Position numbers and translations under genes: made by a program | DNA from: an uncultured Aquimarina sp. | GTDB taxonomy: Bacteria > Bacteroidota > Bacteroidia > Flavobacteriales > Flavobacteriaceae | Length of the DNA stretch: 64,000 nt | NCBI GenBank assembly: GCA_947501475.1 | Contig: CANMWA010000011.1 | Coordinates: 1 to 64,000, forward strand | Direction: 5' to 3' | Notes under the pieces: generated by a model | Seen by the model: the letters and a program-made list of their open reading frames with translations, nothing else | Told to the model about the DNA's origin: nothing | Database searches by the model: none | Shown: piece by piece, positions 1 to 9,685 of the stretch | Layout of the letters: each line of letters opens with the position of its first letter | Position numbering within the stretch: the first letter of the stretch is position 1

Positions 1-2084
1 GTGATCGCTACGGTGGCATCCTCACATACTTGTGGAGATACTGCTGTATTACATACCGTATATACTACGGTTACTGTAGTGCCTTCTTCACCGGCAGCAG
101 GTGTATAGTCTAATTCTCCTGTTAATGGATCAAATACAATCGTTCCGTTAGCTGTTCCTGTTCCTGCATCTACAATAGTGGTATTAGCACCCGGCAGGAA
201 GTCATCATTGGTCAATACATTCACAGTTCCTGTAGTTCCTTCTACTACTGTTAACAGATCATTTTCCGCATTAACTCCTGTTGGATTAGGATCGGTAGTG
301 TCTGGATTCCCATCATTATCATCATCAGTATCACAAGTGTTCGCAATGCCATCACTATCTATATCTGGGCCATTATTTACATATGCAGAATCCGGTGTAG
401 TGTAACCATCTATACCACCAGTTACCAAACCATTACCACTAAATCCAGTACCTTGTAATTCTCCTGGTCTAGTTCCACTTGGTGTAAAACCAGCTTCAAT
501 TACATCATTACAATTATCTCCATCTGCATCAATATCTAAATGATTTGCTAAACCATCTCCATCAATATCATATACATCAGGGATTCCGTTGTTGTTAGCA
601 TCTGTATAATTGGTAGTTGAACCATCACCTCCATTACCATTATCAAAGTTATCTGCAAAGTTCACAACTCCATCTCCATCTTCATCTCCAAAAGGGTTAT
701 TTCCTAAATTTTCAACGATATCCAAAATACCGTCATTGTCATCATCGTCATCATCAATATCTAAAACTCCATCCCCATCAGAATCTAAGGTATCCCTAAA
801 ATCGACATCCCCTCCAGTAAATACATTACCATCGGCATCAGGTAAAGATGAAGGAGTATTTATATTTCCGTTAGCATCAGAATAATCATTGGTTACATCA
901 GTAGTGTTATCTAAACCATCTCTATCACTATCGATTCCTGTTAGGGTAATATTTGCCTCAAGAGTATCACTAAAGCCATCATTATCACTATCATTATCTA
1001 AATAATCTGGAACCGCATCTGATACAGATAATAGAGCATCACTATTCTGAAGTGTTGAAAAACCACCGCCATAATTATCCGGTACACCATTACCATCTAC
1101 CGTAGGACTTGGAGCAATATACCCCACTGTTGATTGTGCTTCTACATTATCTGGTATGCCATCATTATCGCTATCTAAATCCAAATGATTAGGAATACTA
1201 TCACCATCAGTATCATACACATCAGGAATCCCGTCACTATTAATATCGGTATAATCCGTTGTAGAGCCATCACCTGCTGGGATTCCCGGTTGTCCCAAAT
1301 TATCTTCAATATCCTGAAAGTTAGGTAATCCATCCCCATCAGCATCTCCATCTGGGTTATTACCATTTGCTTCATCCCTATCTAAAATTCCATCATTATC
1401 ATCATCAAAATCTGCATCATCATTTGTTCCATCACCATCAGTATCTCCAGCACAAATGTCATAAAGAAAAGGAGGGCTTAAGGTAAATTCTGTAAAATTA
1501 AAATCAATATTTTTTACAAATCCTGCATTTCCTCCTAATATTAAATTAAAACTTCCGGTATCTTTAATTTCAAACATTACCGATCCTGCAGCACCTCCCA
1601 TTGTACCGTCAGCCAAAATACCTGTTGGTGTAGGCGTAATATTTACATCAGGATCTCCCGTAACAAATCTAAAGTTGGGATCACAAGTATACTCTACACT
1701 TTCATTATTCGGACCATCTAGATCATTAAAAGTTAATCTGTAATCATCTTGTACAGGATTAAGACTACTATCTAAAAATTCAAAAATAGTTTGTGCCGTT
1801 CCTGTAGAATTATTAGACCATCTAATATTGTCTGGTGATAAAAAAGTCCAACTTCCCGCTGCTCCACTAACACGTGTAGTTCTTACAAAAGCTATATTGG
1901 GGTTATCAGCAGAAGTAGCAGTAAAAACCGCAACACCAGTTCCGTTTCCACTTTGAACACCTGTTATTGTAACTCCACTAAAATTTTGAGACCATCCTGT
2001 TGCCGCTAGCAATACGAAAATGGTAGTTAGTAAGAATTTATGTAAAGGGGGGCTTTTAAAATGTGGGGGGTAACTTTTTTTCAT
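1..2084 (-). CDS. Secreted thrombospondin type 3 repeat surface protein, partial at window edge
   Basis: The reading frame is open from ATG at 2084 to the left edge (about 694 codons visible, no stop), so the C-terminus is missing. Residues 1-33 form a signal peptide (KFLLTTIFVLLAATGWSQ). Residues about 34-205 are a beta-rich domain I cannot name. From about 210 to 605 come many Asp-rich calcium-binding repeats of the TSP3 type (DTDGDGTNDD, DDDNDGILD, DSDNDGIPD). An Ig/cadherin-like stretch begins near 605 (VNVLTNDD, LDYTP, VVYTVC). Proteins of this build in Flavobacteriaceae are usually long surface proteins exported by the type IX system and end in a gliding-associated C-terminal domain, which would lie outside the window. 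The antisense ORFs over this stretch are shadows of the Asp-rich repeats. Confidence 0.85.
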   Translation of the reverse strand, partial: MKKSYPPHFKSPPLHKFLLTTIFVLLAATGWSQNFSGVTITGVQSGNGTGVAVFTATSADNPNIAFVRTTRVSGAAGSWTFLSPDNIRWSNNSTGTAQTIFEFLDSSLNPVQDDYRLTFNDLDGPNNESVEYTCDPNFRFVTGDPDVNITPTPTGILADGTMGGAAGSVMFEIKDTGSFNLILGGNAGFVKNIDFNFTEFTLSPPFLYDICAGDTDGDGTNDDADFDDDNDGILDRDEANGNNPDGDADGDGLPNFQDIEDNLGQPGIPAGDGSTTDYTDINSDGIPDVYDTDGDSIPNHLDLDSDNDGIPDNVEAQSTVGYIAPSPTVDGNGVPDNYGGGFSTLQNSDALLSVSDAVPDYLDNDSDNDGFSDTLEANITLTGIDSDRDGLDNTTDVTNDYSDANGNINTPSSLPDADGNVFTGGDVDFRDTLDSDGDGVLDIDDDDDDNDGILDIVENLGNNPFGDEDGDGVVNFADNFDNGNGGDGSTTNYTDANNNGIPDVYDIDGDGLANHLDIDADGDNCNDVIEAGFTPSGTRPGELQGTGFSGNGLVTGGIDGYTTPDSAYVNNGPDIDSDGIANTCDTDDDNDGNPDTTDPNPTGVNAENDLLTVVEGTTGTVNVLTNDDFLPGANTTIVDAGTGTANGTIVFDPLTGELDYTPAAGEEGTTVTVVYTVCNTAVSPQVCEDATVAI

Positions 2085-2762
2085 GGGTTGACGATGTTTA
2101 AGTTTTATGAGCAAATAAATTCGTTAAGATGTAAATGTATTCTTTAGAATTCTTTAACAATTGTTTACTGTGTAAATATACTAGCAATTTTCGATTAAAC
2201 GCAATTTTAATCGACAAAACACGTTAATTACTGTTAAAACGTAAAATTTTGATGGTTTTAAATTTTTGCTTTAAGAAAAAAAATCACACTTGAATCTAAT
2301 TTTTTCATTGAAGACGTAATAATTTAAAAAGACAAATAAATCTATTTTTTAAACTAACAGTTATCAAGGATGTAAAAGGTTTTCCTGTGCAATTTTTTTA
2401 AAAAGAAAGTAAATGCCTAAATGGCACCTTCGTTATTAAATAAATTCAGCCCTGTCGTATGAGTTACCCGATGGTCACAAACAATATAATACTCCATCAA
2501 AGATCTAAAAACCTATACACTACATTATTAAAAACAATTAAGTAACTGAAAATAAGTTAGTTAATTTCAAAATCAAAAATGTCGTTATATTAAAAAGTGA
2601 AGAAAAACGCAGCACCGTTCTTAGATTTATGACCATAAAAAAGGATGCTTTTCTATGAATTCCATACTCTAATTCCATACTCCGTGCTTGAAAATCGTGC
2701 TTTTATGGTCGCAAAAATAGCTATAAACAAAAATAACCACCTCTAAATGAGATGGTTACTAG
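2085..2762. other. Intergenic stretch, 678 bp, no convincing gene
   Basis: AT-rich and without a persuasive coding frame. It holds a tandem pair of the 12-mer aattccatactc (2658-2669 and 2671-2682) and a perfect 10-bp inverted repeat, gaccataaaa at 2631-2640 and ttttatggtc at 2701-2710, enclosing that pair. A 26-codon minus-strand ORF (2417-2497) is too short to support. Confidence 0.6.
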
Positions 2763-2835
2763 TAGCGGGAACTGGACTCGAACCAGTGACCTTCGGGTTA
2801 TGAGCCCGACGAGCTGCCTACTGCTCTATCCCGCG
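2763..2835 (-). tRNA. Initiator tRNA-Met (anticodon CAT)
   Basis: The minus strand folds as a tRNA: acceptor arm CGCGGGA / TCCCGCT, D arm GAGC...GCTC, anticodon arm TCGGG-CTCATAA-CCCGA, and a T arm with GGTTCGAGTCC. Three features mark it as the initiator: a C1-U72 mismatch at the end of the acceptor stem, three consecutive G-C pairs (GGG/CCC) beside the anticodon loop, and an A11-U24 pair in the D stem. CCA is not encoded. A partial copy lies just upstream at 2864-2893. Confidence 0.95.
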
Positions 2836-2863
2836 ATATATAATTTGTAAACTCACTTGTCGT

Positions 2864-2893
2864 GTGACGTTCGGGTTATGAGCCCGACGAGCT
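2864..2893 (-). repeat. Partial duplicate of the initiator tRNA (D-stem end and anticodon arm)
   Basis: This 30-bp stretch matches 2786-2815 of the tRNA gene at 29 of 30 positions (one C/G change), including the whole anticodon hairpin with CAT. The acceptor and T arms are absent, so it cannot be a functional tRNA. Offset between copies is 78 bp. It looks like the remnant of a tandem tRNA copy or of an insertion/excision event at the tRNA. Confidence 0.85.
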
Positions 2894-3005
2894 ACGTATC
2901 ATTCCTTGCGGACGGCAAATATACAACCATTTTTAATTTAAACAAGAGGTTTTATATTAAAAAAATCAAAAATAATGTAGCTCTTTAAAAATGAAGGTTT
3001 TACAA

Positions 3006-3188
3006 CTATTGCTCTATACTCATCACTTCAAAAGATATCAATTCCTGATCTTCAAACCTAGGGTGTAACTCAATAGGATTGCAACATACTTCACAATCTT
3101 CGACATATATCTGATACGTAATCGAAGGGTCTAAAAGCATCGAGATTTTTTCCCAACAATAGGGACATTGAAAAAAATGTTCGAACAT
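3006..3188 (-). CDS. CPXCG-motif cysteine-rich small protein
   Basis: A 60-residue protein with two cysteine pairs, CPYC near the N-terminus and CEVCC about 25 residues later, as expected for a small zinc-ribbon-like fold. It matches the general pattern of the uncharacterised CPXCG-motif cysteine-rich family (HFFQCPYCWEKISM, EDCEVCCNPIEL). I chose the internal ATG at 3188 (MFEHFFQCPYC) because family members begin close to the first Cys pair; an upstream in-frame ATG at 3209 would add seven residues. No function is established. It lies between the initiator tRNA and the efflux operon on the same strand and is probably unrelated to either. Confidence 0.75.
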   Translation of the reverse strand: MFEHFFQCPYCWEKISMLLDPSITYQIYVEDCEVCCNPIELHPRFEDQELISFEVMSIEQ

Positions 3189-3254
3189 GATATCTTTTCT
3201 TTTAATCAAACATATTTCGACTGGCTCAGCATGATATTCTAACTATTGAGAAGC

Positions 3255-4628
3255 TTAAAATTCTATATTCAACAATTGCCCTGTTAATTGTAGCAATTGT
3301 AATTCTGCAATCTTAGCATCATATTTTGCAGAATTTTTATTGGTCTCTGCCAAAATCAAATTAATCTGTGCTTGCCTAAATTCTATAGATGTGATTTGCC
3401 CTAATTTAAAGCGTTCTTGTGACCTTTCAAAATTATTCTGATTGGTAATCACATTCTGCTGCTGAATCTTATACACACTTAACCTGTTTTTATAATTTCC
3501 CAAAGCATTAGCGATATCTCTCTGAACTTCTTTTATAACCTGATTTTTGACAATTTCTTGATTGTCTAGTGCTATTTTTGCATTTCTTACTCTGGTCATA
3601 GTTCCGCCTCCATCAAAAAGATTCCAGCTTAGGCTTACTCCTGCTGCCAAAGTATAAACATCAGATACATTGCCAGGAAAAAAAGCTGATGGAGGGTTTC
3701 TATTTTCATTCCAACCATACGATCCCGTTAATCCTATAGTTGGTAAATACCCAGACTTGCTTACTTTAATATCATAATCAGATATCTTGATATTACTTTT
3801 GTTTTGCAACAGTGTCACATTGTTCTCTGTAGATTTTTCTAGATACTCATCGAGCTTAAATTTAGAGATAAACCGTATGATAGTATCTACTTCAAATCTT
3901 TTTTCTAATTCATTATCCAAAATTACGTTCAGATCTCTTTTGGTATTTACCAATTGCTGCCTTGTATTTAATAAATTAATACTATCATTGGCTACGTCTA
4001 CCTGTGCATTAAGCACATTAAGTTTTGTATTCTGCCCATACTCAAATTGATAATTAGATCGTGAAACGCGCTCACGAGAAATTCTAAGTGTCTCTTCTAA
4101 AATTTCTTCATTTTCAGATAATCGAGCAACCTCATAATACACAGTAAACAACTGTAAAATGGTATTCTCTATAGTTTCTCTCGCCTGCAACTCGGTAAGG
4201 TTATATTGCTCTTTAAGTCTTTTGTAATTGTAAAAACGGCCTAAACCATCAAATAGGGTATAATTAAGGTTTAGCGAGGCATTATACCGTTGTGTTTCGG
4301 CATCATTAATTTCAATATCAGCACGAGGCTCACCTGTATTTGGATCTATTGCTCCAGGAAAAGAAGTAGTACTCGTTGCAGATTGATAATTAGCTCCAGC
4401 ATTAGTTGATAAGGTGGGTAAATATCCTGAATTAAGAATCCCTTTATTATTTTTTGCTACCGCTATTGAATTGGTAGCGATTAATATCCCAAAATTGTTT
4501 TCTAAAGTAAGTCGTATTGCCTCTTGCTTGGTTAATTGCTGACCTATTACATCACTAGAAATCAAAAACAGCAGACAAAATAATCTAATTATATTGGTAT
4601 TATACTTGCAATTCATGATGTTCTTCAT
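3255..4628 (-). CDS. TolC-family outer membrane efflux protein
   Basis: Outer-membrane channel component of a tripartite efflux pump. The N-terminus carries a signal peptide ending near VIGQQ. The body shows the two repeated halves typical of OEP/TolC proteins: long helical stretches rich in Asn, Gln and Leu, each followed by beta-strand segments (NASLNLNYTLFDGLGR; AAGVSLSWNLFDGGG). Its length of about 457 residues is normal for the family. It is the last gene of the operon and its start overlaps the RND gene end by 29 bp; an alternative ATG at 4616 would reduce this to 17 bp. The overlap suggests translational coupling. Confidence 0.9.
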   Translation of the reverse strand: MKNIMNCKYNTNIIRLFCLLFLISSDVIGQQLTKQEAIRLTLENNFGILIATNSIAVAKNNKGILNSGYLPTLSTNAGANYQSATSTTSFPGAIDPNTGEPRADIEINDAETQRYNASLNLNYTLFDGLGRFYNYKRLKEQYNLTELQARETIENTILQLFTVYYEVARLSENEEILEETLRISRERVSRSNYQFEYGQNTKLNVLNAQVDVANDSINLLNTRQQLVNTKRDLNVILDNELEKRFEVDTIIRFISKFKLDEYLEKSTENNVTLLQNKSNIKISDYDIKVSKSGYLPTIGLTGSYGWNENRNPPSAFFPGNVSDVYTLAAGVSLSWNLFDGGGTMTRVRNAKIALDNQEIVKNQVIKEVQRDIANALGNYKNRLSVYKIQQQNVITNQNNFERSQERFKLGQITSIEFRQAQINLILAETNKNSAKYDAKIAELQLLQLTGQLLNIEF

Positions 4629-7600
4629 GCTCTTCTTTTTGTTCTTTAATAGCTCTTTCTACTTCTTCTTTGGTAATCTTATTTCCGGTAGCTAACCATT
4701 TTGAATTTACTTTTACACTATTACTGAATGATAAAAACAGTGGCAATACAAGCAATGTGAGTACGGTTGCAAATCCAATCCCATAGGCAATAGAAATTGC
4801 CATTGGTTTTAAGAATTGTGCTTGGCGACTTTTTTCAAAAATCAATGGTGCCAATCCTGCAATAGTGGTAAGTGATGTTAGAAAAATAGCACGGAAACGC
4901 GATCGTCCAGCCTCATAAATAGCTTTATCAAAAGACATACCTTCTCTAAGATTACTATTAAATCTACCGATCAATACCAAGCCGTCATTAACCATAATAC
5001 CAATTAGTGCAATAATACCCAACATAGATAGGATATTAATTGGAAAATTATGCGCCCAGTGCCCAAAAGCAACTGCTGGCAAACTTAAAGGAATAAGTAA
5101 CAATAGTAGCAATGGTTGACTATAACTTCTAAAAGTAAATGCAATTGTTATATAGATAAGTGCCAATACTGTCAACCCTACCGATCTCAATGAACCTAGA
5201 AGCTTACCTGCTTCGCGATTCTGTCCCTCATAAGAAGGAGTAACCGTTGGATATTTTGATATTATTTCTGGCATAGTTATCACACGTATGTCTTGCAATA
5301 TATCTGTTGCACTTGTGGTCTCTACATTTTTCAGGTCTGCAGAAATTTGTATTTCGCGACGTCCATCCAAATGATTAACTGCCACATCTCCTCTTTCTAT
5401 ACTATATGTTGCAATTTCATTAAGGGGTACTCGTTCTCCACTCACTGTAGTTATACGCATATCATCTAGATTAGAGATAGAAGAACGATTATCACGATCA
5501 TATCGTACCCAAACACGTATTTCGTCCTGCCCTCTCTGAAAACGTTGTGCTTGTACTCCAAAAAAACCTGCGCGAACCTGTGCCATTACATCACGAAGAT
5601 TTAAGCCTAGTAAATATGCATTTTCTTTTAATTCTATTCGAATCTCTTTAATTCCAGCTGGGTCATTGTCTGTAACATCTTTTAGTAATGCATTATTTAC
5701 CAATGAAGCTTTTAGCTCTGCTTTAGCTGCTTTGAGTTCCTGAATATTATTTCCCAATAACGAAACAGAAACCGGTCTACCCCCAAAGTTGCCTCCACTA
5801 CCATATACCAAACTTTCTACCCCTGTAACTTCTCCCATTTTTTCACGAATAAGATCTGTCACCATAGAAGATGCTACTGTAGCTGGGCGTTCTTCTCCAG
5901 GTAATAAATTAACAACCAACGAAGCTGCTGCTGACCCAGGACCTATATTGGTGATCACATTTTTAAATAGTGCTTTACCTTCGTACTCTTCTCCTTTTAG
6001 GTATTGCTCTGTAAGTTCTTCGTTAGCTTCCCAGGCTTTTTCTGCGATTAATGAAATAATACTATCTGTTACTTTTTCATTAGTACCATTGGGCATTACC
6101 AAATTAATTGCTAATCGATCACTTGCTATCTGTGGAAAAAATGATGTTCTAACTATTCCTCCACCAACGCTACCAAAAGTTAGGATAAGAAGAACGACAA
6201 AAAGTGAAAATGTAAAAAGTTTATTTTGCAAAGCGAAACGCAACCCCGGACTATACAGTTTATCTCGTAACCAGCGCATAATTGCATCTCCAAAAGTATT
6301 AATATATCGTAGTTTTGCAAAAAGTTGACCAATACCTGTTTTTGGCTTGGCATCTTGTGCCTTAAGTGCTTTGGAGTGTGCTAAGTGCGCTGGTAATATA
6401 ATCAATGCCTCTACCAAAGAAACTGTAAGGGTAAGAATTACCACTACAGAAACTTCTCCAAAAAACTCTCCTATTCGACCATCCAAGAATAAAAAGATTC
6501 CAAAGGCAAGTATGGTAGTGATAATTGCGGAAATAATAGGTGGTATCACCTCCATAGTACCATCGATAGCAGCTTGAACAGGGCTTTTCCCCTTTTCATA
6601 ATGTTGGTAGATATTTTCTGCAATCACAATCCCATCATCTACCAAAATCCCTATCACAATGATCATCCCAAATAAGGATAGTACATTAATAGTAACACCA
6701 AATTGCCCTGCAAAAATAAACATTCCCAAAAATGCAATTGGCAATCCAAAAGCCACCCAAAACGCTAACCGTGTATTAAGAAATAACGATAAGAAAATTA
6801 ACACCAGGATCATCCCGATAATTGCATTTTCTGTAAGAAGTTCAGTACGCTGGACTAATGTAATGGATCGGTCACTAATTACATTGAGTTGTACATTATT
6901 ATACTTCTGATTGAACTCTTCTATATATCCTTTTGCCTTTTCTGCTGATGAAATCAGGTCTTCTGTGTTTGTACTGGTTATTTCTACATTAACAGCCAGA
7001 TCCCCATTAAAATAGGTAGCATTTGCTGTTTCTGAAAAACGATCTCGTATTTCTGCAACGTCTTTTAATCGTATTACCTGACCCGTAACATCAGCGCGTA
7101 CAATCAAATTAGAAAGTTCATTACCATAATACGAGCGATTATTTGCTCTTATAAGATACTCCTCGGCATCTGTTTTGATGGTCCCTCCAGTAGTTAGAAT
7201 ATTAGCTCGATTTACTGCCTGAGCCACTTCATTAAAACTAAGATTATATGCCAATAAGTTTTTTTCATCTATGGCTATTTCAATTTCTTCAGCTGGATAA
7301 CCGCTTATAGAAATCTGGGAAATCCCTTCTATGCCTCGTAAGTCATTTTCTACTTGACGGGCAATTTCTTTAAGGGTTGATAATGGTATATTATTACCAC
7401 TTATAGAAAAGTTAATTGTAGGGCGAATGGCTTCTTGTTTTGCAACAACCAAAGGTTCCATCCCTGTTGGATATGAAGGCACACGATCTACTGCATTTTT
7501 TACCTCTAACAGCATGAAATCAATGTTTTTCCCTTTTTCGATTTCAACATTTATGGTGCCACTATTCTCTCTTGAGGTAGAAGTTACACGTTCAACACCA

Positions 7601-7827
7601 TCCAGACCTTTGAGGTTATCTTCTATTTTTAGTACAATCCCTTCTTCTACTTCAAGAGGTGAAGCTCCTGGATATGTAATATTTACGTTAATATTTTTGG
7701 AATCAATTAACGGAAAAAAGGAAGATTTTAAGGAGAATGCTCCTGCAATACCAAAGGCAAAAAAAGCAATAACGATCACATTTACAGCAACGTGATATCT
7801 AATAAAAAAAGCGATAATTTTACGCAT
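4600..7827 (-). CDS. RND-family efflux transporter, inner-membrane permease
   Basis: Proton-driven inner-membrane pump of the AcrB/MexB/CusA superfamily (1075 aa, normal length). The sequence shows an N-terminal membrane segment, a large periplasmic loop starting with the family pattern FFPLIDSKNINVNITYPGAS, then a block of membrane helices containing GILVDDGIVIAEN with the paired aspartates of the proton relay. A second periplasmic loop and second helix block (NILSMLGIIALIGIMVND) follow. Its start codon overlaps the MFP stop codon (TAATG), so the two are translated together. Substrate is unknown; the sequence does not show the methionine clusters that would argue for a metal pump. Confidence 0.93.
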   Translation of the reverse strand: MRKIIAFFIRYHVAVNVIVIAFFAFGIAGAFSLKSSFFPLIDSKNINVNITYPGASPLEVEEGIVLKIEDNLKGLDGVERVTSTSRENSGTINVEIEKGKNIDFMLLEVKNAVDRVPSYPTGMEPLVVAKQEAIRPTINFSISGNNIPLSTLKEIARQVENDLRGIEGISQISISGYPAEEIEIAIDEKNLLAYNLSFNEVAQAVNRANILTTGGTIKTDAEEYLIRANNRSYYGNELSNLIVRADVTGQVIRLKDVAEIRDRFSETANATYFNGDLAVNVEITSTNTEDLISSAEKAKGYIEEFNQKYNNVQLNVISDRSITLVQRTELLTENAIIGMILVLIFLSLFLNTRLAFWVAFGLPIAFLGMFIFAGQFGVTINVLSLFGMIIVIGILVDDGIVIAENIYQHYEKGKSPVQAAIDGTMEVIPPIISAIITTILAFGIFLFLDGRIGEFFGEVSVVVILTLTVSLVEALIILPAHLAHSKALKAQDAKPKTGIGQLFAKLRYINTFGDAIMRWLRDKLYSPGLRFALQNKLFTFSLFVVLLILTFGSVGGGIVRTSFFPQIASDRLAINLVMPNGTNEKVTDSIISLIAEKAWEANEELTEQYLKGEEYEGKALFKNVITNIGPGSAAASLVVNLLPGEERPATVASSMVTDLIREKMGEVTGVESLVYGSGGNFGGRPVSVSLLGNNIQELKAAKAELKASLVNNALLKDVTDNDPAGIKEIRIELKENAYLLGLNLRDVMAQVRAGFFGVQAQRFQRGQDEIRVWVRYDRDNRSSISNLDDMRITTVSGERVPLNEIATYSIERGDVAVNHLDGRREIQISADLKNVETTSATDILQDIRVITMPEIISKYPTVTPSYEGQNREAGKLLGSLRSVGLTVLALIYITIAFTFRSYSQPLLLLLLIPLSLPAVAFGHWAHNFPINILSMLGIIALIGIMVNDGLVLIGRFNSNLREGMSFDKAIYEAGRSRFRAIFLTSLTTIAGLAPLIFEKSRQAQFLKPMAISIAYGIGFATVLTLLVLPLFLSFSNSVKVNSKWLATGNKITKEEVERAIKEQKEEHEEHHELQV

Positions 7828-8993
7828 TACTGTTGTTTTTTAGCTGTACTTGCAGCGGTATTACTAAGCACATTACTGTTTTTCTTTTCTTGGTAAATCT
7901 TGATCAGCATTCCGGCATATGCACCGGGAACGCTTTTGGATAATATTACTGTTTCTTCTGGAATTCCTTTAAGCACTACTTTTTTATCAGAAAAATACAC
8001 TGGATTTACATCTATAATATCCAAGATACTATCTCTAACAACAAATATTTTATCTCCTTCCTGAAGTAATCCTCTATCAATCTCGATTGCATTTTCCTCT
8101 TTTTTAGCATCAAGATTAGCCTCTAGATACATTCCTTCTCTAAGCGACGGGTCTGCGACTTCAATAAAAGTAGTGATGGTCTGAGTTGCTTGATTAACGC
8201 TACTATTAATTCTGGACACCTTACCTGTAAATGTTTTTGTATTATTAAGATTAGAAAGTGCTACCGATTCTCCTACTTTGAGCAGATCACTATATTCTTT
8301 TCCAATCGCTACTTCCATCTCATAAATACTAGTATCTATATATTCTCCTAGTTTTTGCCCTTGCCGAATTAATGTTCCTTCGTTAACCAAAGCTTCAGTA
8401 AGCACCCCATCAAAAGGTGCTATAATTCTATATTTTGCTAAGCGTTGCTCTAAGTTTTTTACATTATAATATGTGGTGTATATATTTCTGCCTGTTATAA
8501 AATATTTTTCTTTATCTGATGTGATTTCTGGTAGTTTTGGAGTCGCTTTACTCATGTCAAATGCATTAAGATACCCTTGCCATTTATCATAAATCTCAGG
8601 ATAATCTAATCGCAAATCAGGCATAATTGATGTAACTAAGTTATATAAATTACTTTTTGCCGATTGTACACTTGCATAATACTCTGAAGCATCAATTCTA
8701 ATTAGAGATTGTCCTTTTTTATATTTTTCCCCTGTTTTAAAAAGTTTAGCCCCTCCTTTAAAAATACCCTGTACTTCTGAGTACAATTCTAATCTTCGCT
8801 TTGCTGTTAAATTACCATTTGCAGCAATCTGGATAGGAATGGTTTTGTTTTTCACGGTATCAACAAAGACCGTTTTGATTACTTTGGCGGATCTGGACTT
8901 GGGTCTTTTCTTACTATCAATTATTTTTTGAGCAAAAAAAACAGCTCCAACAATAAATAATATTCCAAGAATAGAAAGTATAATGTTTCTCAT
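7827..8993 (-). CDS. RND efflux periplasmic adaptor (membrane fusion protein)
   Basis: Links the RND permease to the TolC-type channel. It has one N-terminal membrane anchor (IILSILGILFIVGAVFFAQ), then the split lipoyl/barrel-sandwich segments (LYSEVQGIFKGGAKLF and RIIAPFDGVLTEALVNEGT), a central helical region with the pattern YYASVQSAKSNL, and a C-terminal beta-barrel part. Length 388 aa fits the HlyD/AcrA adaptors. It is the first gene of the MFP-RND-OEP operon. A possible -7 element TAGTTTTG lies upstream (9033-9040 on the minus strand), without a clear -33 partner. Confidence 0.9.
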   Translation of the reverse strand: MRNIILSILGILFIVGAVFFAQKIIDSKKRPKSRSAKVIKTVFVDTVKNKTIPIQIAANGNLTAKRRLELYSEVQGIFKGGAKLFKTGEKYKKGQSLIRIDASEYYASVQSAKSNLYNLVTSIMPDLRLDYPEIYDKWQGYLNAFDMSKATPKLPEITSDKEKYFITGRNIYTTYYNVKNLEQRLAKYRIIAPFDGVLTEALVNEGTLIRQGQKLGEYIDTSIYEMEVAIGKEYSDLLKVGESVALSNLNNTKTFTGKVSRINSSVNQATQTITTFIEVADPSLREGMYLEANLDAKKEENAIEIDRGLLQEGDKIFVVRDSILDIIDVNPVYFSDKKVVLKGIPEETVILSKSVPGAYAGMLIKIYQEKKNSNVLSNTAASTAKKQQ

Positions 8994-9113
8994 AGCAAAT
9001 TAGGGATTCAGATAGTATTCTGAAAACTCCTACAAAACTATCAACAAGACGGATGGCTTGCCGTTAAAGAACTCATAAAAGTTAGTAGGTGTTTTTCACT
9101 AATATACTAAAAC

Positions 9114-9144
9114 AAAAAAACATCTACGAAGCAGATGTTTTTTT
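9114..9144 (-). terminator. Rho-independent terminator after the MarR gene
   Basis: A 12-bp stem (AAAAAAACATCT pairing with AGATGTTTTTTT) around a 7-nt loop, ending in a T run on either strand. It lies 22 bp past the marR-like stop codon, so the regulator and the downstream efflux operon are probably separate transcripts. Confidence 0.8.
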
Positions 9145-9165
9145 ACAATAAAATATGTGTCTATA

Positions 9166-9621
9166 TTATTCAGCGATATCAGCAATCTTTGCTTTAATCT
9201 TTTTTAAGGTAGTAATTAGATTTTCAATTTCCTCTTCAGTTAGACTTTCTTGAACTGCAGGAATCAAATCATACATGATTGGTCTTACTTTCTCGATAAC
9301 TTCTTTACCATGATCTGTTAAGAAAATACGATTAACTCTTCTATCATTTTCATCACTTTTTCGTTCTACAAGACTTTTACTTTCCATAGTATTAACTAGT
9401 CGAGTCATAGAAGTTTTATCTCTGTGCGTAATGAAAGCCAAATCGTTTTGAGGCTGCCCGTCATTTACATGTAAACGCTTTAGCACACTCCATTGTTCTT
9501 TAGAAAGATCTAACCCGTTTTCACCAAATGCTTTTTGAACTAAAAACCCAAAATCATAGTGAATCTTACCTACCCAGGATAATGCATGGGCATTTAAATC
9601 AATGGCTTTTGTATCATTCAT
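9166..9621 (-). CDS. MarR-family transcriptional regulator
   Basis: A 151-aa winged-helix protein with the MarR layout: N-terminal dimerisation helix, HTH (QNDLAFITHRDKTSMTRLV) and wing (KSLVERKSDENDRRVNRIFL), where the Asp-Arg-Arg wing pattern is typical. It most likely binds the promoters of its own gene and of the adjacent MFP-RND-OEP operon and is released by a small ligand; this is inferred from position, as is common for MarR genes beside pumps. A terminator separates it from the operon, so any regulation acts on two promoters. Confidence 0.9.
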   Translation of the reverse strand: MNDTKAIDLNAHALSWVGKIHYDFGFLVQKAFGENGLDLSKEQWSVLKRLHVNDGQPQNDLAFITHRDKTSMTRLVNTMESKSLVERKSDENDRRVNRIFLTDHGKEVIEKVRPIMYDLIPAVQESLTEEEIENLITTLKKIKAKIADIAE

Positions 9622-9685
9622 AAATACTACTGTTTAATTTTTAGGTACAAAAATATCTATAAAAATCTAGTTGTACTCGTAACTA

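Noticed and set aside
178..885. Plus-strand ORFs rich in Ser, Pro and His
   Set aside because: They are the antisense of the Asp-rich TSP3 repeats of the minus-strand protein; composition is fully explained by that.
2417..2497. 26-codon minus-strand ORF in the intergenic stretch
   Set aside because: Too short, no signal, family pattern or terminator to support it.
5789..7795. Plus-strand ORFs of 76-179 codons across the RND gene
   Set aside because: Antisense shadows of a long, clearly conserved transporter gene.
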